In this document: one piece after another, positions 36,780 through 45,504 of the stretch
Layout of the letters: the number at the start of each line of letters is the position of its first letter
Position numbering within the stretch: position 1 is the first letter of the stretch
DNA from: Variovorax sp. PCZ-1
GTDB taxonomy: Bacteria > Pseudomonadota > Gammaproteobacteria > Burkholderiales > Burkholderiaceae_C
Length of the DNA: 64,000 nt
Assembly: GCF_018413605.1 (NCBI RefSeq)
Contig: NZ_JAHCDN010000003.1
Location: 62,001 to 126,000, forward strand
Direction of reading: 5' to 3'
Position numbers and translations under genes: made by a program
The notes under the pieces: model-generated
The model's input: the letters and a program-made list of their open reading frames with translations, nothing else
Database searches by the model: none
What the model was told of the DNA's origin: nothing

Positions 36780-36818
36780 CGGCGTATTTACTGCGCGAGC
36801 AGCTATCAAATCATGAGC
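36780..36818 (+). repeat. Dispersed repeat core, copy 9 (contains the purM start codon)
   Basis: 39-nt core, preceded from about 36733 by a related tail (TTTAAAGCAGG, then CATGCCCTTTTTGCC). The ATG of purM at 36813-36815 lies within the last seven bases of the core, where other copies read TTTATAGC. Confidence 0.75.
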
Positions 36819-37874
36819 AATTCATCTTCCCCTCTCTCCTACAAAGCCGCTGGCGTTGATATTGACGCAGGCGACGCGCTTGTTGAGCGCATCAAACCGC
36901 TGGCCAAACGCACCCTGCGTGAAGGTGTTTTGGGCGGCATTGGCGGCTTTGGCGCGCTGTTTGAGATCCCAAAGCGTTACAAAGAGCCGGTGCTGGTGAG
37001 CGGCACGGATGGCGTGGGCACGAAGCTGAAATTGGCTTTCGAATGGAATATGCACGACACCGTGGGCATCGATCTGGTGGCCATGAGCGTGAACGATGTG
37101 CTGGTGCAAGGCGCAGAGCCGCTGTTTTTCCTCGATTACTTTGCCTGCGGCAAGCTGGATGTGGATACCGCAGCAGCAGTGATCGGCGGCATTGCCAAGG
37201 GCTGCGAGTTGTCAGGCTGCGCACTCATTGGCGGCGAGACAGCTGAGATGCCCGGCATGTACCCCGCTGGCGAATACGATTTAGCGGGCTTTTGCGTGGG
37301 CGCAGCGGAGAAATCGAAATTGCTGCCGCGCCCGAATGTGCAAGCTGGCGATGTGATTCTTGGCCTGGCATCGAGTGGCGTGCACAGCAATGGCTTTTCT
37401 CTCGTGCGAAGCTGTATTGAACGCGCCTGTGGCGCGGGCATTGAGCGCGACGAGAGTAAACTGCCTGCCACGCTGGATGGTAAGCCCTTCAAAGAAGCGC
37501 TGATGATGCCAACGCGTTTGTATGTGAAGAATGTCTTGGCTGCGCTGAAGGCTCATCCAATCAAGGCACTGGCTCACATCACTGGCGGCGGTTTGCTAGA
37601 AAATATCCCTCGCGTCTTGCCCGAAGGCATCGCTGCACATCTGAAAAAGGGCAGCTGGCCGCAAACCGAGCTCTTCGCATGGCTGCAACAAACCGCTGGC
37701 ATCGATGATTTTGAGATGAACCGCACCTTCAACAACGGCATCGGCATGATCGTCGTGGTGGACCCTGCTGATGCTGTGGCCTGCGCGGCTACGCTCAGTG
37801 GCTTAGGTGAGCAGGTGTTTGTGATCGGGCAAATGGCTGCGCAGCAGAGTGGCGCGCCCGTGCTTGTTGAATAA
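36813..37874 (+). CDS. purM: Phosphoribosylformylglycinamidine cyclo-ligase
   Basis: AIR synthetase of purine synthesis, 353 residues. N-terminal [16 protein letters not shown] and substrate motifs [52 protein letters not shown] and the C-terminal [13 protein letters not shown]. The start ATG is inside a dispersed repeat and has no clear Shine-Dalgarno sequence (bases ahead read GCGAGCAGCTATCAAATC). Divergent from the AI-2E transporter gene. Confidence 0.96.
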   Translation: MSNSSSPLSYKAAGVDIDAGDALVERIKPLAKRTLREGVLGGIGGFGALFEIPKRYKEPVLVSGTDGVGTKLKLAFEWNMHDTVGIDLVAMSVNDVLVQGAEPLFFLDYFACGKLDVDTAAAVIGGIAKGCELSGCALIGGETAEMPGMYPAGEYDLAGFCVGAAEKSKLLPRPNVQAGDVILGLASSGVHSNGFSLVRSCIERACGAGIERDESKLPATLDGKPFKEALMMPTRLYVKNVLAALKAHPIKALAHITGGGLLENIPRVLPEGIAAHLKKGSWPQTELFAWLQQTAGIDDFEMNRTFNNGIGMIVVVDPADAVACAATLSGLGEQVFVIGQMAAQQSGAPVLVE

Positions 37875-37897
37875 TTTGAGCCTTTTTGGCATGTAGC

Positions 37898-37936
37898 CGG
37901 CTAGGAATCTGCGCGAAGCGCTATTAATTACATAGC
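37898..37936 (+). repeat. Dispersed repeat core, copy 10 (between purM and oxyR)
   Basis: Intergenic copy; the core includes GGAATCTGCGCGAAGCGC and ends TTACATAGC. Its tail begins near 37875 (TTTGAGCCTTTTTGG). It occupies most of the 107-base gap, so the oxyR promoter may lie in or just after it. Confidence 0.85.
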
Positions 37937-37981
37937 AAATTTTTTACCGCAGGCTTTTTGCTTTTGCTGCAAAATCTGCGC

Positions 37982-38968
37982 ATGACACTTACTGAGCTCA
38001 AATACATCGTGGCTCTCGCGCGCGAGAAGCATTTTGGCCATGCGGCCGAGGCATGCTTTGTGTCGCAGCCCACCTTGTCGGTCTCGATCAAGAAGCTGGA
38101 AGAAGAGCTCGATTGCAAGCTGTTTGAGCGCAGCGCCAACGAAGTGACAGTCACGCCGCTGGGCGAAGAGATTGTGCGGCAGGCGCAGAGCGTGCTGGAG
38201 CAGGCTTCTCAGATCAAAGAAATCGCCAAGCGTGGCAAAGATCCCTTAGCGGGAAGCTTGCGCCTCGGTGTGATCTACACCATCGGCCCTTATTTGCTGC
38301 CTGATTTGGTGCGCCAAGTGATTGCGCACACACCGCAAATGCCGCTGATGCTGCAAGAGAATTTCACCGTGAAGCTTTTGGAGATGCTGCGCACAGGTGA
38401 GATCGATTGCGCGATTTTGGCCGAGCCCTTTCCCGACACCGGCTTGGCCACAGCGCAGCTCTACGATGAGCCTTTCATGATTGCTGTGCCTTCCACACAT
38501 GAGCTGGCTTCGCGAGATGCGATTGAAGCAGAAGAGCTCAAGGCGCAGACCATGCTGCTGCTGGGCAATGGGCATTGCTTTCGTGATCATGTGCTCGAGG
38601 TCTGCCCCGAGTTTGCGCGCTTCTCAAGCAATGCGGAAGGCATCCGCAAAAGCTTTGAAGGCTCCTCGCTGGAGACGATCAAACACATGGTCGCCGCCGG
38701 TATGGGTGTGACGGTTGTGCCGCAACTTTCAGTGCCAAAAGGGCATTTGGCCGGCATGAATTCTGCGCAAAGTGCTACTAAAAAGAGAGCGTCAAGATCA
38801 GAGCCAGATGATTTGCCCTATGTGCGCTACATCCCCTTCGAAGGCGCGCCACCCACCCGCCGTGTGGTGCTGGCATGGCGGCGCAGTTTCACGCGCTATG
38901 AAGCCATCGCGGCCTTGCGCAATGCGATCTATGCCTGCGAATTGCCGGGTGTGCAGCGATTGAGTTGA
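37982..38968 (+). CDS. oxyR: Hydrogen-peroxide-inducible regulator OxyR
   Basis: A LysR-type redox sensor, 328 residues. HTH in KHFGHAAEACFVSQPTLSVS. The peroxide-sensing cysteines fall at residues 199 and 208 (GNGHCFRDHVLEVCPEF), the same numbers as in E. coli, which confirms ATG 37982. A segment of about 20 residues (LAGMNSAQSATKKRASRS), partly encoded by a dispersed repeat, sits in a loop after VVPQLSVPKG, before the conserved RRVVLAWRR region. It is not expected in other OxyR proteins. No oxidative-stress target gene is adjacent. Confidence 0.95.
   Translation: MTLTELKYIVALAREKHFGHAAEACFVSQPTLSVSIKKLEEELDCKLFERSANEVTVTPLGEEIVRQAQSVLEQASQIKEIAKRGKDPLAGSLRLGVIYTIGPYLLPDLVRQVIAHTPQMPLMLQENFTVKLLEMLRTGEIDCAILAEPFPDTGLATAQLYDEPFMIAVPSTHELASRDAIEAEELKAQTMLLLGNGHCFRDHVLEVCPEFARFSSNAEGIRKSFEGSSLETIKHMVAAGMGVTVVPQLSVPKGHLAGMNSAQSATKKRASRSEPDDLPYVRYIPFEGAPPTRRVVLAWRRSFTRYEAIAALRNAIYACELPGVQRLS
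38752..38790 (+). repeat. Dispersed repeat core, copy 11 (inside oxyR)
   Basis: 39-nt core (central TTCTGCGCAAAGTGCTA conserved; final GAGAGC matches TATAGC in four of six positions) read in frame as AGMNSAQSATKKRA, in a loop of the regulatory domain. Confidence 0.75.
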
Positions 38969-38970
38969 GG

Positions 38971-39846
38971 CTACCGCTCTTCCCAAGCCGCCCAAATCGC
39001 AGCAGCAATGATCAGCGAACCGCCGAGCACGATGCGGTTTTCCAGCTGCGAAACACCAAGCGCCACAGATGAGGCCGTGGCGAACAAAATCTCCGTGAGC
39101 ATGATCAAGCTGGTGGTGCTGGCTTTGAGCCGTGCTGCGCCGTATTGCAAGGTGAGGTTGCTCAGCAAGAAGAGCACAGCAAAACCGATCAGCAAAATCC
39201 AGCCCAAGCCCCCCAGCATCACAGGCGGCGTGATGCTGCCTTGCCAGGTGCCGATACTGCCAATGGCGAAAGACAGCAAGGCGCCACCAAAAAACATCGC
39301 AAAAGCGCGCTGCTCGCCGGGCGTTTCGCGCAAACGGCGCAGCATGGCGTTGTTCAAAGCAAAACAAAACCCACCCATGAGCGCCAGCCAATCGGCCAAA
39401 CTGTTTGGCACAGGCCATGGCGACTCGGGCGCTTTGAGCACCATGGCCACGCCCGCCACCGCCAGCAGCACGCGCGCGACTGACATCTTGGTGGGCCGCT
39501 CGCCCAAAATCAGCCAAGCCAGCAGCATCGACCACACAGGCATCATGTAAAACAGCAGCACCACGCGCACCACATCACCCACCGTGACAGCCCAATTGAA
39601 ACCCACATTGGTGAGCCCCGAACCCAGTGCAATCAGCCAAAGCGCGGGCACGCTGATCAAGCCGCGCCAAGCCTGTGGGCGCATGACAAAGATCGCCAAA
39701 ATGGCCATGCCGTAAATCACGGTGTTCGCCCACAGCGGATGCAGGCCTAAGGTTTGCAGCTCACGAAACGGCCACCATGACAGCCCCCAAGCAAGAGCAT
39801 TCAGCAAAAGACCCAACGCAGCAAGCGTGGTAGTGGACATTCCCAT
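38971..39846 (-). CDS. EamA/DMT-family transporter
   Basis: 291 residues, about ten hydrophobic helices in two EamA domains (LNALAWGLSWWPFRELQ; NWAVTVGDVVRVVLLFYMMPVW; LMGGFCFALNNAMLR; LTEILFATASSVALG). ATG 39846 or 39840 can start it; neither has a strong ribosome site. Convergent with oxyR, stops two bases apart. Substrate unknown. Confidence 0.9.
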   Translation of the reverse strand: MGMSTTTLAALGLLLNALAWGLSWWPFRELQTLGLHPLWANTVIYGMAILAIFVMRPQAWRGLISVPALWLIALGSGLTNVGFNWAVTVGDVVRVVLLFYMMPVWSMLLAWLILGERPTKMSVARVLLAVAGVAMVLKAPESPWPVPNSLADWLALMGGFCFALNNAMLRRLRETPGEQRAFAMFFGGALLSFAIGSIGTWQGSITPPVMLGGLGWILLIGFAVLFLLSNLTLQYGAARLKASTTSLIMLTEILFATASSVALGVSQLENRIVLGGSLIIAAAIWAAWEER

Positions 39847-39918
39847 GGGGTGTGTAAAAAGTGAAGCGCCTAGCGTATGCCAGGCCTGAGTTTGAGTGTA
39901 GGGCGGATGCCGGGCAGA

Positions 39919-40527
39919 CTACTTGGCCGCGCGCTTTTTCTTGCGCCACCAAATAAACAGCGCGATGGCGCCGACACCGAGCAAGAAGAAAATGCCCAAC
40001 TGGAATTTCTTCAAAGTTGCAAACAGCCACTCGCGGTTTTGCGCGCCAAAGTAGCCCAAGTAAATCCAGATCGGCACGCTGATCAGGGCCGCAAAGCCAT
40101 CCATCACAAACCAAGTGCCAAAACTCACCTTGCGCGTCATGCCTGCGGTGAAAAACACGGGTGTGCGCAGCCCAGGCAGAAAGCGCGCCACAAACATCAC
40201 CCAGCGGCCGTACTTTTCAAACGCACCCTGTGCCTGCTCAAAGCGCTCGGCTGTGAGAATTCGCCGAAAGACAGGTAGTTTCATAACGCGATGCCCATGC
40301 CAGCGCCCCAGGCTGAACATGATGCCATCGCCAATCATCACGCCCGCCATGCCTACAGCAAACATCACATGCGGATTGGCATAACCCAGGCCGGCGATCA
40401 CGCCGCCTGTGACGAGGGTCACATCCTCCGGCACGGGTACGCCAAAGCCGCAAATAAGCAACATGACGAAGACAGCGATGTAGCCGTAATCCGTGAAAAT
40501 GGGCAATAGGAAATCAAAAACCTGCAT
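39919..40527 (-). CDS. DedA family inner-membrane protein
   Basis: 202 residues, with five or so hydrophobic segments. Typical DedA features: GFGVPVPEDVTLVTGGVIAG, GMAGVMIGDGIMFSLGRWHG and ARFLPGLRTPVFFTAGMTRK (the conserved R-F-x-P-G-x-R motif). DedA proteins are proposed lipid flippases linked to proton motive force and cell division. Basic C-terminus WWRKKKRAAK. ATG 40527 is used; upstream codons have no ribosome site. Divergent from alr. Confidence 0.9.
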   Translation of the reverse strand: MQVFDFLLPIFTDYGYIAVFVMLLICGFGVPVPEDVTLVTGGVIAGLGYANPHVMFAVGMAGVMIGDGIMFSLGRWHGHRVMKLPVFRRILTAERFEQAQGAFEKYGRWVMFVARFLPGLRTPVFFTAGMTRKVSFGTWFVMDGFAALISVPIWIYLGYFGAQNREWLFATLKKFQLGIFFLLGVGAIALFIWWRKKKRAAK

Positions 40528-40686
40528 GTTGCGCGCGCGCTTGTAACAAGCGGCGCATTCTCCAAACAACAACAAAAAATTCAGACTGACGGTTTATAGC
40601 ATGTGGCGTTGACATTTCTTTACTTATCCACTCCGACTAAACTAGGGGAAACGATGCGCCCAGCTAGCGCCGAACAGTGACACACC

Positions 40687-41802
40687 ATGCCGCGCCCCAT
40701 CCTCGCCACCATCCACACCGCCGCCCTGCGCCACAACATCGAGCGCTGCCGCGCTGCCGCGCCTGATGCCAAAGTCTGGGCAGTGGTCAAAGCCAATGCT
40801 TATGGCCACGGGATCGAGCGCGCCTTTGATGGCCTGCGCGGGGCAGACGGCTTTGCGCTGCTGGATTTGGAAGAAGCGCAGCGTATTCGCGCCTTGGGCT
40901 GGCGCGGGCCGATTCTGCTTTTGGAGGGCTGCTTCGAGCCGCGTGATTTGGAGCTCTGCTCGCGCCTTGGCCTGTGGCACACGATCCATTGCAGCGAACA
41001 AATCGATTGGCTTGCCGCCCACAAAACGCACGAGCCGCACCGCGTGTTTCTCAAAATGAATTCCGGCATGAACCGCCTGGGCTTCAAGCCATACAGCTAC
41101 CGCAGCGCCTGGACGCGGCTTAATGCGCTCACGCAGGTTGAAGAAATCACGCTGATGACGCATTTCTCCGATGCGGATGCGAAGCGCTTCGGGCAAGATG
41201 GCATCGCGCATCAAGTGGCCGCGTTCAACGAAGCCACGCAAGATTTGCCCGGCGAGAGATCGCTCTCCAACAGCGCAGCTTCCCTGCGCTACTCCGCCGA
41301 CGCGCTGCGCACCGATTGGATTCGCCCCGGCATCGCGCAATACGGCAGCTCCACCGACTACCCAGAGCACGACATTGCCCACTGGGATTTGCAACCCGCG
41401 ATGACGCTGCAAGCCCAGATCATTGCAACGCAAGATTTGCAACCCGGTGACAGCGTGGGCTACGGCTCGGCTTTTGTCGCTGAGAAGCCAATGCGCATTG
41501 GCGTGGTGGCCTGCGGCTATGCCGATGGCTACCCGCGCATTGCCAAAGGCACAAATGCGCAAGGCACACCTGTGCTCGTGGACGGCATACGCAGCCGCAC
41601 CGTGGGCCGCGTCAGCATGGACATGATCACGGTAGACATCACTGATTTACCCAGCGCTGGTATCGGCAGCACAGTCACGCTCTGGGGACGTGCAGCCAAT
41701 GGCGCCGTGCTCTCGATTGACGAAGTGGCCATCCAAGCGCAGACGGTCGGCTACGAGCTCATGTGCGCGCTGGCGCAGCGCGTGCCTGTGGTTGTGGATT
41801 AG
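40687..41802 (+). CDS. alr: Alanine racemase
   Basis: A PLP enzyme making D-alanine for peptidoglycan. 371 residues. The PLP lysine is K35 in [28 protein letters not shown] and [10 protein letters not shown] form the barrel; the C-terminal beta domain contains SVGYGSAF (catalytic Tyr) and [14 protein letters not shown]. Follows a 159-base divergent gap with dedA that contains TTGACA at 40609-40614 but no properly spaced -10. Confidence 0.95.
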   Translation: MPRPILATIHTAALRHNIERCRAAAPDAKVWAVVKANAYGHGIERAFDGLRGADGFALLDLEEAQRIRALGWRGPILLLEGCFEPRDLELCSRLGLWHTIHCSEQIDWLAAHKTHEPHRVFLKMNSGMNRLGFKPYSYRSAWTRLNALTQVEEITLMTHFSDADAKRFGQDGIAHQVAAFNEATQDLPGERSLSNSAASLRYSADALRTDWIRPGIAQYGSSTDYPEHDIAHWDLQPAMTLQAQIIATQDLQPGDSVGYGSAFVAEKPMRIGVVACGYADGYPRIAKGTNAQGTPVLVDGIRSRTVGRVSMDMITVDITDLPSAGIGSTVTLWGRAANGAVLSIDEVAIQAQTVGYELMCALAQRVPVVVD

Positions 41803-41827
41803 TTTTTAAGCGTTTTAGGCCGTTTGC

Positions 41828-41866
41828 CAGCATAGAATCTGCGCAACGTGCTATTTTATTTATAGC
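41828..41866 (+). repeat. Dispersed repeat core, copy 12 (between alr and a LysR gene)
   Basis: Intergenic copy with CAGCATAGAATCTGCGC and CTATTTTATTTATAGC; tail from about 41803 (TTTTTAAGCG). It lies nine bases from the LysR stop and separates two convergent genes. Confidence 0.85.
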
Positions 41867-41875
41867 AAATAAACA

Positions 41876-42760
41876 TCAATGCTGCGCCAGCCATTGCGCA
41901 AAGAAATCAATACAGGCGCGGATTTTGGGGGCGCGGTGGCGCTCTTGTAGCATGACGGCGTTGATGGGCATGGTTTGGCAATCCACTTGGGCATCCATCA
42001 CGCGCACCAAGCGCCCAGCAGCAACCATGGGCTCGGCCGCCACATTGCCAGCGCGCACGATACCCAAACTTTGGAGTGCCATGCCCATCATGATGCCAGT
42101 GGAGTTGGCGCGGTAGTGCCCGCGTGCAACGTGTACGTGAGCCTCACTGCCAATCATGAAGGGCCAGCGGTTGTAAGCAGGGTGCACGCTGCTGGTAATC
42201 AGGCGGTGGTGTTGAAGATCATCCACGCTGGTCGGCATGCCATGCTTGGCCAAGTATTGCGGTGATGCATACAAGCGGCGTCCAAGCTCGCCGATTTTGC
42301 GTGCCACCAAAGTGTCTGAGCCTGGGTCGCCGCTGCGAATCGCCAGATCGATGCCATGTTGCGCCAAATCCACCACACGATCATCCACATGCAGCTCCAC
42401 GCTCAAACGCGGATGTTGCTCTGCCAGGGCATCTAAACTGGGCACGATCACGTAATGCGCCATCGCTGGGCTGACCGCAAGTTTCACCACGCCGCCGACC
42501 TGCCCGTGATCGCCGACATCGGCTTCAAATTGTGCGTAGTTATCGAGTATTCGCTTGCCATGCTCCAGCAGCGATTGCCCCGCTTCGGTGAGCGAGAGCG
42601 CGTGAGTGCTGCGATGCAGTAGGCGCACTTTGTGCTTCGCCTCCAGCCGCGCAAGCGCGCGTGAAATCTGGCTCACGGGCACATCGCTTTCGCGCGCCGC
42701 GCCTGAGAGCGAGCCGAGCTCGACCACGCGGGTGAAGGTGTGGAGATCGCCTAAATCCAT
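41876..42760 (-). CDS. LysR-family transcriptional regulator
   Basis: 294 residues. HTH: GSLSGAARESDVPVSQISRALARLE; effector domain with SPAMAHYVIVPSLDAL and DLAIRSGDP. The subgroup resembles regulators of small catabolic or redox operons (aaeR-like). Divergent from the small-ORF/tautomerase unit, which may be its target. The ATG at 42760 follows a weak leader. Confidence 0.88.
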   Translation of the reverse strand: MDLGDLHTFTRVVELGSLSGAARESDVPVSQISRALARLEAKHKVRLLHRSTHALSLTEAGQSLLEHGKRILDNYAQFEADVGDHGQVGGVVKLAVSPAMAHYVIVPSLDALAEQHPRLSVELHVDDRVVDLAQHGIDLAIRSGDPGSDTLVARKIGELGRRLYASPQYLAKHGMPTSVDDLQHHRLITSSVHPAYNRWPFMIGSEAHVHVARGHYRANSTGIMMGMALQSLGIVRAGNVAAEPMVAAGRLVRVMDAQVDCQTMPINAVMLQERHRAPKIRACIDFFAQWLAQH

Positions 42761-42898
42761 AGTGATTGATCCTGGATGCGCCTTGCTTTTGCAATATTTG
42801 CAAAAGCATTATGCACTGATTGCGGTTTCCATGGTGGCGGGCAAGGTCTAAAGTTCATCCATCGCTGCAATTACTGCGGCGGTATTTAGGAGTTCATC

Positions 42899-43012
42899 AT
42901 GCATACTTCATCGTCACGCTTATTGCAAAACATGCAAAACATTTTGAGCCAAGCCCTGCGCGGCCTGATGCGTTTGCCTTTCAGCAACAACCGCGCTCAG
43001 CGCATGTATTGA
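42899..43012 (+). CDS. Small ORF, 37 residues
   Basis: A short reading frame starting ATG 42899 and ending TGA 43012, preceded by TTAGGAG six bases before the start. Residues 8-25 (LLQNMQNILSQALRGLMR) would form an amphipathic helix, ending in a basic tail. The stop is 10 bases before the next gene's ATG, whose AAGGAGG overlaps the stop, so translation is likely coupled. No recognised family; the case for a real gene rests on the two ribosome sites. Confidence 0.5.
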   Translation: MHTSSSRLLQNMQNILSQALRGLMRLPFSNNRAQRMY

Positions 43013-43022
43013 AGGAGGCGGC

Positions 43023-43448
43023 ATGCCCACACTTCATCTGCGACTCGCCCCGCTGCTCAATCCACCGCATTACACCGCCTTGGCCCAGCAGCTCACAGCG
43101 CTCACCGCACGCGTTTTGCACAAACGGCCGGAGGTCACGGCTGTGATGATTGACGATATGCCTGCGGCTCGCTTTTGCGTGGGTGGCGCAGCAAGCGATC
43201 AGCCTGTAGCCTGCCTAGAGATCGACATCACCGCAGGCACGAACACGATGCAAGAGAAGCAGCAATTTGTGCATGAAGCGCATGCCTTGCTGCGACGACT
43301 GCTGGGCGATTTGCATGAGGCGAGTTACGTCATCGTCCGTGAGTTGCCGGCCACCGACTGGGGCTACGCCGGGCTGACACAGGCGCAGCGGCAGTTGCAA
43401 AGACGCGCGCAGACCGCCCCCGCAGAGCGCATCGCGATCACTGCATAA
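43023..43448 (+). CDS. Tautomerase superfamily protein (4-oxalocrotonate tautomerase-like)
   Basis: 141 residues. The start MPTLHLRLAP puts Pro right after Met, as in enzymes that use an N-terminal proline as base. A beta-alpha-beta tautomerase fold fits: helix LAQQLTALTARVLHKRPEVTAV, then IDITAGTNTMQEKQQFV. Larger than 4-OT (about 62), so a double-domain type is possible. Strong ribosome site AAGGAGG at 43012. Substrate unknown; the divergent LysR gene may control it. Confidence 0.75.
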   Translation: MPTLHLRLAPLLNPPHYTALAQQLTALTARVLHKRPEVTAVMIDDMPAARFCVGGAASDQPVACLEIDITAGTNTMQEKQQFVHEAHALLRRLLGDLHEASYVIVRELPATDWGYAGLTQAQRQLQRRAQTAPAERIAITA

Positions 43449-43506
43449 GCAACACTGTGTTTCTCCTGTCGTCGCAGTTGGGGCGCACTTGCGTTATGCT
43501 GGCAGG

Positions 43507-44604
43507 ATGACTGAACCCGCATCACCCGCGCCTGCTCAGAAGCCCTCCGGTTTGGAAGGCGAAGTTGCCGCTTTGCTTGACCATGACATGGCCGAGATTG
43601 CGCGCAAGAATCCGGGGCGCTTTTGGCTCGCTCTGGCTGTGATCTCGGCAATGATCTTGATGGGGCTTTCGGCTTGGCGGCAAGGCTGGTTCACGCCGAT
43701 GACGAATGTTTATGTCGAGCTGCCGGGCGCGAGTGGCGTGCAAATTGGCACGCCTGTGCGGCTCAAAGGTTTCAAGATTGGTGATGTGGACGCCATTGAT
43801 CTGGATCCGCAGCTCAATGTGCGCGCGCGGCTGCGTATCGTGAGCGAGCGCATGCCCTTGCTGGGCTTGGATGCCAGCGCCCGCTTTGGGCGCGATGGCC
43901 CGCTGGGCGGCAAATACATTGATGTGCTGCCCGGTGATCGCGCAGGCCAGCGCCTGGCGCAAGGTGCGATGCTGCCGATGGATGTGGGCAATGAGCTGGA
44001 AGATGTGATGGGTACGGTGAAGGTGGCCGTGGAAAAGCTGGCGGTGGCCATCGGCAAGATGGAGCCGATTCTGGACGACACGAAAAAGCTCACAGGCGAA
44101 GCCGCGGAGATGCGCAAAGACATTCGCACTTCAGTAACGACGGTGCTCGCCAACATGGAAGCCATGAGCGGCCAACTCAAGGCCATGGGCAACTCAGCGG
44201 GTAATGTGGCGCAGCGCCTCGATAAAGACAGCGTGGCGCTGATGCAAGACATCAACAAGATCACCACGCAAGCGGAGGCTGCGGCCACAGCCGCTCGTAA
44301 CAGCTTGGCCGCGCTGGAAAAAGACATGCCGCCCACTTTGGGGCAAGTCAAAGAGGCACTCACCAGCGTGCAGACTTCGGCTGACAACATCAAAGTCATC
44401 ACGCAAGATGTGAAGCAAATGGTCAGTGAAATCAAAGGCGATGTGCCGCCGGCTGTGCGCGCAGCCCGCACAGCCGCGCAAGATGCCGCCGTGATCACCG
44501 ATGGCGCGAAGAAAACTTGGCCGATTTCCACCTTTGTGAAAAACGCAGATTCCACCAAGAGCAACACGCCTACGACGGCCACCTCTCCCAACAATCGTCA
44601 ATGA
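43507..44604 (+). CDS. MCE (MlaD-type) domain protein
   Basis: Inner-membrane-anchored lipid-transfer protein of 365 residues. Order: short cytoplasmic N-terminus; one transmembrane helix (WLALAVISAMILMGLSAW); one MCE domain (about 60-140: VQIGTPVRLKGFKIGDVDAI, GPLGGKYIDVLPG); then a long helical region (about 160-345) with repeated Ala, Asn and Lys heptads, predicted coiled coil. The longer upstream frame is not supported by a ribosome site. ATGA overlap with the next gene. Confidence 0.88.
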   Translation: MTEPASPAPAQKPSGLEGEVAALLDHDMAEIARKNPGRFWLALAVISAMILMGLSAWRQGWFTPMTNVYVELPGASGVQIGTPVRLKGFKIGDVDAIDLDPQLNVRARLRIVSERMPLLGLDASARFGRDGPLGGKYIDVLPGDRAGQRLAQGAMLPMDVGNELEDVMGTVKVAVEKLAVAIGKMEPILDDTKKLTGEAAEMRKDIRTSVTTVLANMEAMSGQLKAMGNSAGNVAQRLDKDSVALMQDINKITTQAEAAATAARNSLAALEKDMPPTLGQVKEALTSVQTSADNIKVITQDVKQMVSEIKGDVPPAVRAARTAAQDAAVITDGAKKTWPISTFVKNADSTKSNTPTTATSPNNRQ

Positions 44605-45413
44605 ACACATCTCCCGCAAAGCCCATGAAGCTCAGCGTGAATGCGCTGCTGGTTTCACCGCTGCGCGTGCGCTGGGAAGCGGCTTGCGGGCTGTGGCGCT
44701 ATCACGGCTGCTGGCGCTTGCCTGCCATACGCCAGCGCATCAAAGCAGAGCTGCATCTCGAACTCAGCGAGACGATGCCTATCGTGCTGATCCTCTCGCT
44801 GATCGCAGCCATCATGATCTTTATCGTGCTGCCCTCGTCGCTGCGAGAGCAAGCCGAGACGATTCTCACCAATCTGTGGCCGATCTGGGTTGTGCAGGCT
44901 GCGCCGATGGTCTGCGCGCAAGTGCTGGCCTTGCTCAACGCCCCCGCCATGGCGCTGCGCTATGTGGAGCTGCAAGGCGCGCAGACTTTCGCTGCCGACA
45001 GCCACACCCGCGATAGACAAGTGGCTGCGCTGGCCTTGCCACAAATTTTTGCGCACGGTTTCCTCTGCGCGGCCTGCGCCTGCCTCTTGGTGATGTTCAC
45101 CTTGGTCTTCGGCATCATTGCTGAGCTTGTACTTGCCGTGGGCGATCTGCGCAGCGTGCTCACCACCATCTTGGCCAGCACCTCGCCTCTGGCATGGATG
45201 CGCTCTATCGGGCAGGCCTTTGTGCTCGGTGCGGTGTGCGCGCTGTCTGCCGTGCTGTTTGCCTGGCCAGGAAGCCAAAGCGCAGCGAATGCCAAAGACA
45301 CCCACCGCATCGGCATCTTCGCGATGATTTGCGCTTCTGCGGCCTGTGCTTTGGCAGGTGTAGCCATGAATTGGCTCGCTGGCTTGCTGGGCTGGAGCCC
45401 ATCGGCGATTTAA
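44601..45413 (+). CDS. MlaE-like integral membrane protein (putative permease)
   Basis: 270 residues with about five hydrophobic segments, including IVLILSLIAAIMIFIVLP and LVMFTLVFGIIAELVLAVG. The segment APMVCAQVLALLNAPAMALR resembles the coupling helix of MlaE-type permeases, but the match is weak. Its ATG overlaps the MCE gene stop, so it is probably the partner permease. No ATP-binding subunit is adjacent; an MlaF-like ATPase may be shared from elsewhere. Treat function as provisional. Confidence 0.55.
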   Translation: MNTSPAKPMKLSVNALLVSPLRVRWEAACGLWRYHGCWRLPAIRQRIKAELHLELSETMPIVLILSLIAAIMIFIVLPSSLREQAETILTNLWPIWVVQAAPMVCAQVLALLNAPAMALRYVELQGAQTFAADSHTRDRQVAALALPQIFAHGFLCAACACLLVMFTLVFGIIAELVLAVGDLRSVLTTILASTSPLAWMRSIGQAFVLGAVCALSAVLFAWPGSQSAANAKDTHRIGIFAMICASAACALAGVAMNWLAGLLGWSPSAI

Positions 45414-45455
45414 GCAACTGATTGTTGGTTTTTTTAAGCCAAATCGACTTGTAGC

Positions 45456-45494
45456 CGGCGCAGAATCTGCGCAAAATGCTATTATATTTATAGC
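45456..45494 (+). repeat. Dispersed repeat core, copy 13 (best intergenic representative)
   Basis: Core in plus orientation, preceded by a tail from about 45430 (TTTTTTTAAGCCAAATCGAC). Contains the perfect dyad GCGCAGA-A-TCTGCGC and a second hairpin TGCTAT ... ATAGCA. Lies between the MlaE-like gene stop and an EamA gene stop; inverted relative to the copy at 46387. Confidence 0.88.
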
Positions 45495-45504
45495 AAACAG
45501 GCGA

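Noticed and set aside
40609-40643. TTGACA ... TAAACT as alr promoter
   Set aside because: Spacing of 23 bases is outside the normal 16-18 range.
40642-41562. 306-codon frame opposite alr
   Set aside because: Antisense shadow of a well-conserved racemase; no independent signal.
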